DNA of 64,000 nucleotides from Paenibacillus sp. V4I3 (GTDB taxonomy: Bacteria; Bacillota; Bacilli; Paenibacillales; NBRC-103111), in assembly GCF_030817215.1 (NCBI RefSeq), contig NZ_JAUSZA010000001.1, forward strand, positions 1,132,501 through 1,196,500, in the 5' to 3' direction. A program made the translations under genes and the position numbers. This document shows positions 17,557 through 26,397 of the stretch, in pieces (position 1 is the first letter of the stretch; every line of letters starts with the position of its first letter). The notes under the pieces were generated by a model, which saw nothing but the letters and a program-made list of their open reading frames with translations, searched no databases and was not told where the DNA came from.

Positions 17557-18438
17557 ATGAATCGCAAGCCGACAGCCGGCTGGCAAGTTTTTAACATCTT
17601 TAATGTGCTATTTCTGACTCTTCTATCGCTGGCGATGCTCCTGCCGTTCTTAAACGTGCTGGCTCAATCGTTCAGTTCTTCGGAAGCCATTGTGAATGGG
17701 AAGGTATTATTTCTGCCTGTTCAATTTACTTCGATCAACTATCAATATGTGTTTAGCGATGCGGCGATCTGGCGTTCCTTTGGAGTGACCGTGTATATTA
17801 CAGTAGTAGGTACCCTGATCAATCTGATCGCCACGGCATCACTAGCGTATCCGGTGTCTAGACCCGAGTATGCTGGCCGTAACGTTGTTGTAATCATGGT
17901 TCTCATTACGATGGTATTCACAGCTCCGCTGATTCCTAACTTTATTTTGATGAAAAATTTACACCTCACGAATTCGCTCTGGGCATTATTGCTTCCAGGT
18001 GCCATCAGTGCCTTCAATTTTTTCATTATGCGGTCCTTTTTCTTGCAAATTCCGAGCGAGCTGATTGATTCCGGACGTATCGATGGCTGCTCCGAGCTTC
18101 GTATGATCTGGAATATCATTCTGCCTTTGTCCAAGCCGGTTATGGCCTCTCTGGGGATCTTTTATGCGGTGGGTCACTGGAATACGTACCAAAGCGCGCT
18201 GTACTACATTAACAAACCTGCCTTATGGCCGCTTCAGGTAAAGCTCCGTCAATTGATTGTATCTGAGGATATCAGTATTGATCCTAACGCTTCCCAATTC
18301 AGCGGACTTGCCCATATGGATCCGGAAGGCATCAAGATGGCGACCATTATTATTGCGACGATCCCCATTATTCTTATCTACCCGTTCTTGCAGCGTCATT
18401 TTATCAAAGGAATGATGGTGGGTTCTGTAAAATCTTAA
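17557..18438 (+). CDS. Sugar ABC transporter permease, LplC/YtcP family (importer 1)
   Basis: A 293-residue second permease of the heterodimeric channel, with six helices and the EAA-type loop at about residues 170-190 (DSGRIDGCSELRMIW). The C-terminus FIKGMMVGSVKS is typical of this family. It follows the first permease by 18 bases behind GGAGGTGA, so the two are co-expressed. The substrate is probably an oligosaccharide, judging by the lyase genes downstream. Confidence 0.9.
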   Translation: MNRKPTAGWQVFNIFNVLFLTLLSLAMLLPFLNVLAQSFSSSEAIVNGKVLFLPVQFTSINYQYVFSDAAIWRSFGVTVYITVVGTLINLIATASLAYPVSRPEYAGRNVVVIMVLITMVFTAPLIPNFILMKNLHLTNSLWALLLPGAISAFNFFIMRSFFLQIPSELIDSGRIDGCSELRMIWNIILPLSKPVMASLGIFYAVGHWNTYQSALYYINKPALWPLQVKLRQLIVSEDISIDPNASQFSGLAHMDPEGIKMATIIIATIPIILIYPFLQRHFIKGMMVGSVKS

Positions 18439-18523
18439 GGAAATAGTACTGTATGAAATCAACAATTTCTACAGCATTCTAAAAAAAAGACAAATCGAAC
18501 TAAAGACATTCCATATCGGCAAT

Positions 18524-18563
18524 TTGTAAACGCTTTTACAATGAAGGTGTGAAAGCGTTCATA
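18524..18563 (+). promoter_or_regulatory. Tandem cre-like sites before the binding-protein gene
   Basis: TTGTAAACGCTTTTACAA (18524-18541) is a near-perfect palindrome matching 14 of 16 cre positions. A second copy, TGTGAAAGCGTTCATA (18548-18563), follows seven bases later. Together they suggest strong CcpA-mediated control of binding-protein expression, separate from the upstream permease genes. Confidence 0.55.
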
Positions 18564-18591
18564 TCTCAGTGAAATGAAAAGAGGGGTAGAA

Positions 18592-20175
18592 ATGAAAAAA
18601 TGGATTCCCACCACGATGGCAGCAGTAATGATGGCCAGTTTGCTGGTTGCTTGCTCTTCTAAAACCGCTGAACAACCGGCGTCAAGCGCGGCGGCGGGCA
18701 CGTCAAGCACAAAGCCTGCTGAAAAAACGAAATTCTCCATCTCCTTGCGTACACTCGCATTCGGACATGTAGAGAAGTCGCCTGATATTAATCAAGACAA
18801 ATGGGTGAAAAAGTTAGAAGAGATGACGAACTCCGATATGAATATCGTACTTGTTCCTCACAAAGAATATGAGCAAAAAATGATTCAGATGTTTGCAACC
18901 AATGACATTCCTGACGTTGTACAGGGCAGTGGTGGTGTGAACGGTAAAGAAATGGCAGGTTCCGTGAAGGCTGGCGTGTTCACGCCGCTTGATGAATTGC
19001 TGAAGAAGTATGGACCGAATCTGCTCAAAAAAGTGCCGAAAGACGCTTGGGATAACGTAACCTACCAAGGTAAAATTTTCGCCATTCCGGAATACTTGTC
19101 CAACCCGTCCCGTCGCTCTACCTTCGTTCGTAAAGATTTGCTTGATAAAGCAGGCCTAGGGGTTCCTAAAACAGTTGACGAGTACATGGCCGTACTTCGC
19201 AAGTTCAAAGAAATGGGCGTTGAGAACCCGTACATGGGTCGTGAAAACTTCAAGTATTCAGACTCCTTCTTCGGAGCATACGATGTGTTCCCTTACCTAT
19301 CCATGTTCGAGAAGCAAGGCGATCAAGTTCTGCCTAAGTTCTTCGATACAGAGAATATGACGAAAGCGCTGCAAACATACAAAACGATGTTTGATGAAGG
19401 CTTAATCAACAAAGAGTTCGCAACGATCAACGCTACAGTGTTCAAAAACACCATTCTTGCGGGTAAAGCAGGGATGTGGTCCATGAACGCGAATGAATTG
19501 CTGCAATGGGAAACACAGCTGAAAACAACTGTACCAACGGGCGATATCGAGATCATCGCATCCCCGACAGGACCAGATGGCAAAGGCGGCCACTACTTGT
19601 ATGGACCTGCGCCGCGTGCTTACTTCATTAATAAAAATGCTAAAAATGCTGCGCAAATTATCCAGTTCTTCGATTGGATGATGTCGGATGAGGCAGAGAA
19701 ATACTTTACTTTCGGTATTGAAGGTGACACATACAAAACGGTGGATGGCAAAATCGACTACAAAGCCCCAACGGATACAGCGGGTGTAGACGAGGAGCGT
19801 TACCGTCAATCCTTCTTGTGGCTTGTCCAAGATACGACTTATAATAAAGGGACACTTAGCTTGACCGAAGAAGGTAAGAAATTAATGAATGTCTATGATA
19901 CAACGTTAAAAAATGAAGGACGCGATGGTATCAGCTTCGAGCCACGTCTTGAATCTTTAATGAAAAATCCTGACATTTCACCGCTTTCCGACCAAGCACC
20001 TCCAGTCATTCTCCAGCACATGGTGAAAATGGTGTACGGCAAAGAGCCGATCTCCGATTGGCCGAAAGTATTGGAAGAGTGGAAATCCAAAGGCGGTAAC
20101 GAAGTAATCAAGGAAGCAACAGAGAAATTCAATAGTAAAGATTCCGGTACGACAGTGTCGATGCCGCGTAAATAA
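18592..20175 (+). CDS. Extracellular sugar-binding lipoprotein, LplA/YtcQ family (importer 1)
   Basis: A 527-residue solute-binding lipoprotein. The signal peptide ends in a lipobox (LLVAC, Cys about residue 20), followed by an Ala/Ser/Thr-rich linker and a two-lobed type-1 binding fold. The length of about 530 residues is typical of the LplA group, longer than maltose-type binding proteins. ATG 18592 follows GAGGGG; the ATG at 18574 overlaps that site. It probably captures oligosaccharides released by the lyases and delivers them to the two upstream permeases. Confidence 0.9.
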   Translation: MKKWIPTTMAAVMMASLLVACSSKTAEQPASSAAAGTSSTKPAEKTKFSISLRTLAFGHVEKSPDINQDKWVKKLEEMTNSDMNIVLVPHKEYEQKMIQMFATNDIPDVVQGSGGVNGKEMAGSVKAGVFTPLDELLKKYGPNLLKKVPKDAWDNVTYQGKIFAIPEYLSNPSRRSTFVRKDLLDKAGLGVPKTVDEYMAVLRKFKEMGVENPYMGRENFKYSDSFFGAYDVFPYLSMFEKQGDQVLPKFFDTENMTKALQTYKTMFDEGLINKEFATINATVFKNTILAGKAGMWSMNANELLQWETQLKTTVPTGDIEIIASPTGPDGKGGHYLYGPAPRAYFINKNAKNAAQIIQFFDWMMSDEAEKYFTFGIEGDTYKTVDGKIDYKAPTDTAGVDEERYRQSFLWLVQDTTYNKGTLSLTEEGKKLMNVYDTTLKNEGRDGISFEPRLESLMKNPDISPLSDQAPPVILQHMVKMVYGKEPISDWPKVLEEWKSKGGNEVIKEATEKFNSKDSGTTVSMPRK

Positions 20176-20199
20176 AGCTCATCTGCTGAGCATGCCCGC

Positions 20200-20229
20200 C
20201 TCCTCACGTGCCCACCAGCCCGTGGGGAG
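20200..20229 (+). repeat. mRNA hairpin after binding-protein gene
   Basis: CTCCTCACG pairs with CGTGGGGAG (one G-U) around a 12-base loop, with flanking GCATGC/GCGTGC extending the stem. There is no T-run, so it is more likely a stabiliser or processing element of the binding-protein mRNA than a terminator. Confidence 0.45.
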
Positions 20230-20265
20230 CGTGCATTTCATAAGGGTTTGAAAGGAGCATTCCTC

Positions 20266-21306
20266 ATGTACCGCATACTCATTGTCGATGACGAACCGAT
20301 GATACGTAAAGGATTACAGAAACTCGTTGAACAATCGGAGCTCCCCATCGAAAGCCTGCGAACGGCTGAGAATGGCGTTGTCGCGCTGCAGCGGATTCAA
20401 GAGGAACGACCTGACTTCCTGTTCACCGATATACGGATGCCTAAGATGGATGGGCTGGAGCTATGTGCTCGTGTTGCAGAAATGGATGCGGACATACAAG
20501 TTGTGGTCATATCCGGCTATGGTGATTTCGAATATGCGCAGAAATGCGTGTCTTATGGGGTGAAAGAGTACTTACTGAAGCCCGTTAATATTAAGGGATT
20601 TCAGCATGTTTTAGAGAAGCTAATTCGTAATCAAAGTAAAGTAAGCTCCGAATCCTTCGTTGCTGTAACGAAGTTGGAACAGTGGGCAGGCCGTATGGAG
20701 CAAGCCGTGTGGATGCTGCAGCAGACGGAATTAAACGGCGTCTTAGAGGAAATTCAGGCGGAGCTGAAGGCCAATAAGCTCAAGCTCAACCGGGTTAGCG
20801 ATATTTTGCAAGAGATCCACACCCTTCTGCACCAAAGACTAAATGTGAGGGATGTATATTTCATGCAGGGTGAGCTCGATTTAACCGGCGCTGTAAGCGA
20901 GGAGGAAGCGTGGCTTCGTTTCACGACTGCGATCAGTGGGTATCTGGAAGAGCTTCGAATCAAACGCAAAGGCAAGCTTAAGGACCCTGTTGAGGAAGCC
21001 AAGAACTATATAGAGACGCATCTTGCTGAGGAAGTATCCTTAGAAGAGGTGGCTGACTTTATCGGGCTTAATCCTTCTTATTTCAGCCAACTGTTTAAGC
21101 AAAGTACGGCGGAAACGTTCGTGCAGTACCGCACACGCAGACGCATGGAAAAGGCGAAGAAGCTGCTTCAACAGCCGCAGTGGCGAATTACCGATATCTC
21201 GGGTGAGGTCGGTTACGCCGATCATCCCCATTTTACAAAAACATTTAAGAAATACGAAGGCTGCCTTCCTTCTGAATATCGGCAACAAATGGGTATCCGT
21301 TCATGA
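20266..21306 (+). CDS. YesN-type response regulator (module 1)
   Basis: A 346-residue regulator with an N-terminal receiver domain (acidic pocket in LIVDDEP, phospho-acceptor Asp in LFTDIRMPKMDG about residue 55, Lys in YLLKPV about 104) and a C-terminal AraC-type double helix-turn-helix (about residues 245-340). The linker is shorter than in typical YesN proteins of about 500 residues. ATG 20266 is 8 bases after AAAGGAG. It overlaps the kinase gene by 4 bases. It probably activates importer 1 in response to an extracellular sugar. Confidence 0.88.
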   Translation: MYRILIVDDEPMIRKGLQKLVEQSELPIESLRTAENGVVALQRIQEERPDFLFTDIRMPKMDGLELCARVAEMDADIQVVVISGYGDFEYAQKCVSYGVKEYLLKPVNIKGFQHVLEKLIRNQSKVSSESFVAVTKLEQWAGRMEQAVWMLQQTELNGVLEEIQAELKANKLKLNRVSDILQEIHTLLHQRLNVRDVYFMQGELDLTGAVSEEEAWLRFTTAISGYLEELRIKRKGKLKDPVEEAKNYIETHLAEEVSLEEVADFIGLNPSYFSQLFKQSTAETFVQYRTRRRMEKAKKLLQQPQWRITDISGEVGYADHPHFTKTFKKYEGCLPSEYRQQMGIRS

Positions 21307-23147
21307 AAAGAAAGACGCTGTCAGGTCAAATTTATACGTACTTTCTCATTGTGATCGTGTTGTCCCTTTTGTCCGTAGGCGCTGTATCCTATTGGCAATC
21401 ATCGCGGGCTTTAGACGACCAAGTGAAGCAGTATATGGAGCAAATGGTCGATAGTGCGAACTATCAGACGGATAGTTATTTGCAGGCTTACGAGCTGCTT
21501 AGTAATGCCTTTTCGTCCAACTCTGATGTCAGGAATTTTATGGAAATTAAGCCTGATGACGCGTATGAATATTATGTGTATTCGGATAAAATCAAGAAAT
21601 TTTCGGAATCTTCCGTTCAAACCGTTGTCACCTTGTACAAACAGTTGAACATGATTTATGTCGTCGGTAAGCATGGGCGTTCCTTCATTTATGAGAATCA
21701 GAATCTACTGAACCTCGATCCCGTGCTCGTACAAGAACAATTCGATAACCTGATGAAAATTGCGGGTGACGGCAAAATTGCGCTGCTAAATATGAGCATA
21801 CGTCCTGTTGATCAAGGCTCTGTCGTGACAATGGCTCGTAAAGTAAGAGGACCTTCCTATGGTGATGAGAATCGCGGGGTTGTCGCTATTGAGATCAAGC
21901 TAGATGAACTGGCAAAAACTTGGGATCGTGTGAGTTTGGGGAAAAAGGGCTTTTTCTTCATTGTGGACGATGCCGGTAATTACATTTATCCTCGTTCGAT
22001 GAGCGAGCGGAAGCCTCAAGATGAACTGTCATCACTCGTTTTGGCGAGTGGCAATCAGACATTCCTTCATAAATACAACGGAGAAGAACGTATGTTTGTA
22101 TCAAGGAAATCCGGATACTCAGATTGGAATCTTGTCGCATCGATGCCAGTTGAGGAGCTGCGCCGTCCAGCCAATACGATTCGAACGACGACCATCATCG
22201 TTGGTTTGGTTACACTGGCTATTGCGTTATGGTTGGCTTATCGTTTTGGTCGCTCGATTATTGCCCCCATTCGAGGGCTGAAAGACAGCATGCGGGAAAC
22301 CGAAAAAGGAAACTGGCAATACATCGACGAGATTGGCCGAACAGACGAGATCGGTGGACTTATTCATAGCTACAACCTGATGGTAACGCGTCTTTCCGAT
22401 ATGATCGAACGGGTGTATGAGGCCGAGCTGGAGCAGCAGAAGAACCAGCTTGAGCTAGGTGAGACGAAGCTTGAAAGGCAGCGGGCAGAATTTCAGTCTT
22501 TGCAGCTGCAGATCAATCCGCATTTTTTATATAACACGTTGGAAACGATCAATTGTTATGCAATAGTTCAGGATTCCGGTGAAATTACAGAGATGGTAGA
22601 AGCGATGGCTTTCATGCTCCGATACTCGGTGCAGACAAATTTAGAAGAAATTACAGTAGCGAATGAACTGAATCATGTACGCAACTATATGATTGTTTTG
22701 CAGCACCGGACGGGAAAAGAGTTTGAAATTGATGTCGCGATCCCGCCGGGATTGCTATTGGAGAAGATGGTTCGGTTGACTTTGCAGCCGCTCATCGAAA
22801 ATATTTTTCAGCATGCATTCCCGGATGGTGTGGAACCGCATCATTTCATACGCATCGATGCCCGCAAAGAAGGCGGATTGTTCCAAGTGTCCACCCTGGA
22901 CAATGGCACAGGCATCAAGCCGGAGAGGCTCGCCGAGCTGCGCACGAAGCTGGAGGAAAACCGCTTGGCAGAGCCGGAAGAGACAGGCGAATCACAAGGT
23001 GGCGGCATTGGACTAATGAACGTCCATAGACGGATTCAGATGGTGTTCGGCGAGGCCTACGGGCTGTCCATAGACAGTGAGTGGGGACGAGGGACCTGTT
23101 TGACGATGACAATGCCGGAGACAGTGAGGCCTCGGTTGCGTGGGTGA
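21303..23147 (+). CDS. YesM-type sensor histidine kinase (module 1)
   Basis: A 614-residue membrane kinase: N-terminal helix, extracellular dCache-like sensor (about residues 35-290), second helix, HAMP domain (about 310-370), a coiled coil, the His_kinase motif QINPHFLYNTLE with the phosphorylated His (about residue 408), and an HATPase domain with N-box LIENIFQHAF (about 500). It overlaps the regulator gene (ATGA), a translationally coupled pair. It presumably senses an oligosaccharide or binding-protein complex outside the cell. Confidence 0.9.
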   Translation: MKRKTLSGQIYTYFLIVIVLSLLSVGAVSYWQSSRALDDQVKQYMEQMVDSANYQTDSYLQAYELLSNAFSSNSDVRNFMEIKPDDAYEYYVYSDKIKKFSESSVQTVVTLYKQLNMIYVVGKHGRSFIYENQNLLNLDPVLVQEQFDNLMKIAGDGKIALLNMSIRPVDQGSVVTMARKVRGPSYGDENRGVVAIEIKLDELAKTWDRVSLGKKGFFFIVDDAGNYIYPRSMSERKPQDELSSLVLASGNQTFLHKYNGEERMFVSRKSGYSDWNLVASMPVEELRRPANTIRTTTIIVGLVTLAIALWLAYRFGRSIIAPIRGLKDSMRETEKGNWQYIDEIGRTDEIGGLIHSYNLMVTRLSDMIERVYEAELEQQKNQLELGETKLERQRAEFQSLQLQINPHFLYNTLETINCYAIVQDSGEITEMVEAMAFMLRYSVQTNLEEITVANELNHVRNYMIVLQHRTGKEFEIDVAIPPGLLLEKMVRLTLQPLIENIFQHAFPDGVEPHHFIRIDARKEGGLFQVSTLDNGTGIKPERLAELRTKLEENRLAEPEETGESQGGGIGLMNVHRRIQMVFGEAYGLSIDSEWGRGTCLTMTMPETVRPRLRG

Positions 23148-23196
23148 GCTCGAGCGGAACTCAGGGACAGCCATTGGACTCCAGTGTCAAGTGGAG

Positions 23197-23387
23197 AATA
23201 GCAGTCTCTAAAGGCTCTTATCTGAGCAATATTAGCTGAAGAGTGGAAAATAGAAGCTGCTAGAGACTCTTATCTCTCTGTAATTTCGTGAAATTACTTG
23301 TTAACGAACGAATAGCAGTCTCTAAAGACTCTTATCTGAGCAATAGTGGCTGAAGAGTGGAGAATAGAAGCCGCTAGAGACCCTTAT
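23197..23387 (+). repeat. Four tandem palindromic elements, 114-base super-repeat
   Basis: Four related 25-base elements start at 23197, 23249, 23311 and 23363. Each fits AATAGNAG-NNNCTARAG-RCYCTTAT and can fold on itself through AGTCTCT/AGAGACT-type arms. Elements 1 and 3 are nearly identical, as are 2 and 4, so the array is two copies of a 114-base unit (spacing 52, 62, 52). Apart from this the gap from 23148 to 23499 holds only the SDR ribosome binding site. The function is unknown; a non-autonomous mobile element or an mRNA structure are possibilities. Confidence 0.8.
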
Positions 23388-23499
23388 TCCTCTTTAGATT
23401 CGCTAAATTGCCTAATTCACAGTAAGTTTTGCAAAGATAGCTAGTTTTAATTAGGAACATGGAGAAACGGTAAACCACACATACATGGGAGGAATTTAT

Positions 23500-24267
23500 A
23501 TGAACATCGATTTGACGGGGAAAATTGCACTGGTGACAGGATCTAATGCGGGAATTGGACGCGCAATTGCACTAGCTTTGGCTAGCAATGGGGCGAAGGT
23601 TGGTGTGAACTGCTTGAATAACGTTGCACAAGGTCAGGAAGTTGTAGCAGCCATTCAAGCGGCAGGCGGCGAGGCCGTATTGATACAGGCGGATGTTACG
23701 AATTTGGAGCAAATCGACAGACTCGTGAGTGTTGTTGAGCAAGCTTTGGGTGGGACGATTGATATTCTCGTGAACAATGCAGGCCATCTCGTTCAACGTG
23801 TGGCGAATTCTGAAATGTTTGAAGAGATGTACAACCGTATTATGGATGTAAATTTAAAGAGTGCCGTATTCATGTCCAAAAGAGTGCTTGCCGGCATGAA
23901 AGCGAAGGGCTACGGCCGTATCGTGAATATGACATCGGTTGCTGCGCATAACGGCGGCGGACCTGGTTCCAGCATATATGCAGCTAGTAAAGCAGCTGTA
24001 CAAACGTTCTCCAAGGGATTAGCCAAGGAAGTGGCGGCAAGTGGAATTACCGTCAACAACGTCTCTCCTGGCTTTATCGGCAATACGATGTTCCACGCGA
24101 CATTTACGACGGACACAGCACGCCAAGCAACTGTGAATGGCATTCCGCTGCAGCGTGAAGGAACACCGGATGATGTAGCAGGCGCCGTGCTTTACCTTGT
24201 TTCCGAACTAGCTGCCTACGTAACGGGTGAAACAATCGAAATCAACGGCGGGATGATGATGCGATGA
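23500..24267 (+). CDS. SDR-family oxidoreductase, possibly uronate reductase
   Basis: A 255-residue classical short-chain dehydrogenase: the cofactor motif TGSNAGIG (about residues 13-20), NNAG (about 89), catalytic Ser in MTSVAAHN (about 143) and YAASK (Tyr about 159, Lys 163). ATG 23500 follows GGGAGGA; ATG 23485 overlaps that site. Its 4-base overlap with a heparinase-family lyase gene suggests a matched step, for example reduction of the 4-deoxy-5-keto-uronate formed by lyases (as DEH reductase or KduD do). That substrate is inferred only from context. Confidence 0.85.
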   Translation: MNIDLTGKIALVTGSNAGIGRAIALALASNGAKVGVNCLNNVAQGQEVVAAIQAAGGEAVLIQADVTNLEQIDRLVSVVEQALGGTIDILVNNAGHLVQRVANSEMFEEMYNRIMDVNLKSAVFMSKRVLAGMKAKGYGRIVNMTSVAAHNGGGPGSSIYAASKAAVQTFSKGLAKEVAASGITVNNVSPGFIGNTMFHATFTTDTARQATVNGIPLQREGTPDDVAGAVLYLVSELAAYVTGETIEINGGMMMR

Positions 24268-26351
24268 GTACCGCGCTAAGGCTAGGCGAAAAGCTGGGAA
24301 AACTGACTTGGGCAGGCCGTACAGCACACATATTAAAAGAGGAAATTGATAGGCTGCAGCAAGCGGGCAGCCTTTCCATTCCTAAGGAACCTGGGGGTTG
24401 GTGGCACCAGTATGTCTGTCCACACCATCATACCGAACTGACGTTCGATGCGATGCAGGTGGATGCGTCCGAATTTCTATGCCCGCACGGCTGCAAAATC
24501 GAGGGAGAAGCTTACCGAGGCGCTTGGCTCGTGTTCAAGCACCAGTCCCTTGCGCGGGTGGCTTTGCAGTCAGCGGCCGTTTATGCAGCGCTGGGCGAAA
24601 AGTCGTACGCGCAGATTAGTAAAAGGCTGCTCGTAGAGTATGCAGAGCAGTTCCCGCTTTACCCCGTGCATCCGGAAGCTCAGAGCTGGATGCTGAAGGG
24701 GCGTGCTTTTCACCAGGCGCTCACCGAGGCGATCTGGTCCACGACCTTGATTCGCGCTTACTTGTTATTGCGCGATGAAGGGGTTGTTTTCGAGGCGAAG
24801 GAGCAGGCGGCGATTGACGCCTTCCTGGGTTTACTCGCGGGGAGTATGGAAGAATACCGGCACATCCTGATTCATGAGCGGAACAATGCGGAGAACAATT
24901 ACACCGCTTGGCTGAACGCGTCATTATCTTGTGTATACGCCGCTCGCAGAGAGCAAGCGGCGCTGGAAGCGCTCATTGAAGGCCAAGGTGGCTTCAAGCA
25001 TCACTTATCGATCGGCGTGAAGGCCGATCAGCTGGAGTTCGAAGGAAGCACGTACTACCACGTATTCGTGCTTCGGGCTTATTTAATCTCCGCGGAGATG
25101 GCGCAGCGATTCGGTATCGATCTCTACGCCACGACAGGCGCAGATGGTCAATCTATGCGCGGCATGCTCGAGGCGCTGGCCGATCTGGCCGACGACCAGG
25201 GCGCATTGCCCGCCCTGCATGACGGGCCGCTTGCGCGGGACCCTTACGCCCGCGAAATCGCCGAGATCGCTGAGCAGGGGCTCGCGATCTACGGCATCGC
25301 CGGGCTCGCGCCGGTCCTGCGCGAAGCGTACCGGCAGCTAGTCGCTGCCGGCGGCGAGCAGCTCGAGGCGCTGCTCTACGGCGCTGGCGAGGCTGCTGAC
25401 CGCGCGCCTGCCCTAGAGCCGCGGGGGTCGCGGCTCTGGCCGGACGCCGGCTTCGTCATCGGCCGCGCAGCCGGGAACCCGCTGTCGTTCCTCGCCGATT
25501 TCGGCGAGCACGGCGGGTCCCACGGCCATTACGACAAGCTGCATCTGACGTTGATGCACGCGGACCAAACCCTGACACCTGATTTCGGGATGGTGCCTTA
25601 CGGTTCACCCATGCGGAAATCGTGGTTTGCCGAAACCGCCAGCCACAACACCGTGTCGCTGGATGGCCGATCCCAAGCGCCGCATGAAGGGCGCTGCATA
25701 CGCTATGAAGCTACGGATTCAACCGTGTACGCTTGGCTTCAGTCAACAGAAGCCTACGAAGGGTGCACGTTGAATCGCCATTTGCTGCTTACCGGCGAGT
25801 GGCTGCTGGATTGGTTCCAAGTCGAACTCGCAGGCGAAGAGCCGAAGAGCATCGAGTGGTGGATGCATCCAGCTGTTCAAACGTATTCGGAGCAGTTGCG
25901 TAGCCGAGATGAAGTTTACAAGCTTCTCATTGAACAGAAGGATGCTGATTCCGATACCGCCACTGTCTCTGCTCAAGATCTGCCGATCATCGGTCAGTTT
26001 GTGCCTAGCGATTCCATCGACGCAAGTGGTTCGGCTCAATTATACGTCTCTTATGCCCTTGGCTCTAATCCTAACGGCTCCGCCGCGTCCGTGTACCATA
26101 CGGCGCTTGTTCAGCCGGGCGATGAGATCCTCGCTGTACGGACACCGGGCGATTCCGTTGATCCGAGTCAGTCGCTTACAGCGATGCTTCACCGTCGCAA
26201 TGATCGTAAGGCTGACTTTATTCATGTGTATCGTGCTGGCAGCCGTGCTAAACTCACTCGCATTTCCGCACAGGAAATTGCCATTTCAGTCCCGGGACAA
26301 ACGAACAGCTCAAAACACATTCAATTAACAGCTGATAAAGGCTTGCTTTAA
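24264..26351 (+). CDS. Heparinase II/III-family polysaccharide lyase
   Basis: A 695-residue protein with an N-terminal alpha-barrel domain (about residues 60-330) and a C-terminal heparinase II/III beta-sheet domain (about 385-690). Candidate catalytic or metal-binding residues are in HERNNAENNYTAW (about 203-215), GSHGHYDKLH (about 415-424), TPDFG (about 435) and ASHNTVSLDG (about 458). No signal peptide is visible, so it probably acts on imported oligosaccharides in the cytoplasm. A Cys/His cluster near the N-terminus (CPHHH, CPHGC) may bind zinc. The uronic-acid substrate could be alginate-, heparin- or ulvan-like. The central stretch 25150-25520 is noticeably GC-rich. Confidence 0.82.
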   Translation: MSTALRLGEKLGKLTWAGRTAHILKEEIDRLQQAGSLSIPKEPGGWWHQYVCPHHHTELTFDAMQVDASEFLCPHGCKIEGEAYRGAWLVFKHQSLARVALQSAAVYAALGEKSYAQISKRLLVEYAEQFPLYPVHPEAQSWMLKGRAFHQALTEAIWSTTLIRAYLLLRDEGVVFEAKEQAAIDAFLGLLAGSMEEYRHILIHERNNAENNYTAWLNASLSCVYAARREQAALEALIEGQGGFKHHLSIGVKADQLEFEGSTYYHVFVLRAYLISAEMAQRFGIDLYATTGADGQSMRGMLEALADLADDQGALPALHDGPLARDPYAREIAEIAEQGLAIYGIAGLAPVLREAYRQLVAAGGEQLEALLYGAGEAADRAPALEPRGSRLWPDAGFVIGRAAGNPLSFLADFGEHGGSHGHYDKLHLTLMHADQTLTPDFGMVPYGSPMRKSWFAETASHNTVSLDGRSQAPHEGRCIRYEATDSTVYAWLQSTEAYEGCTLNRHLLLTGEWLLDWFQVELAGEEPKSIEWWMHPAVQTYSEQLRSRDEVYKLLIEQKDADSDTATVSAQDLPIIGQFVPSDSIDASGSAQLYVSYALGSNPNGSAASVYHTALVQPGDEILAVRTPGDSVDPSQSLTAMLHRRNDRKADFIHVYRAGSRAKLTRISAQEIAISVPGQTNSSKHIQLTADKGLL

Positions 26352-26397
26352 ATATAAGACTATTTTCAATAGAGAACCCACCGGGAGGAGAATGGAT

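Noticed and set aside
23197..23387. Possible CRISPR array
   Set aside because: Repeats are imperfect palindromes, alternate in two types, and the intervening sequences also repeat; no cas genes are near.
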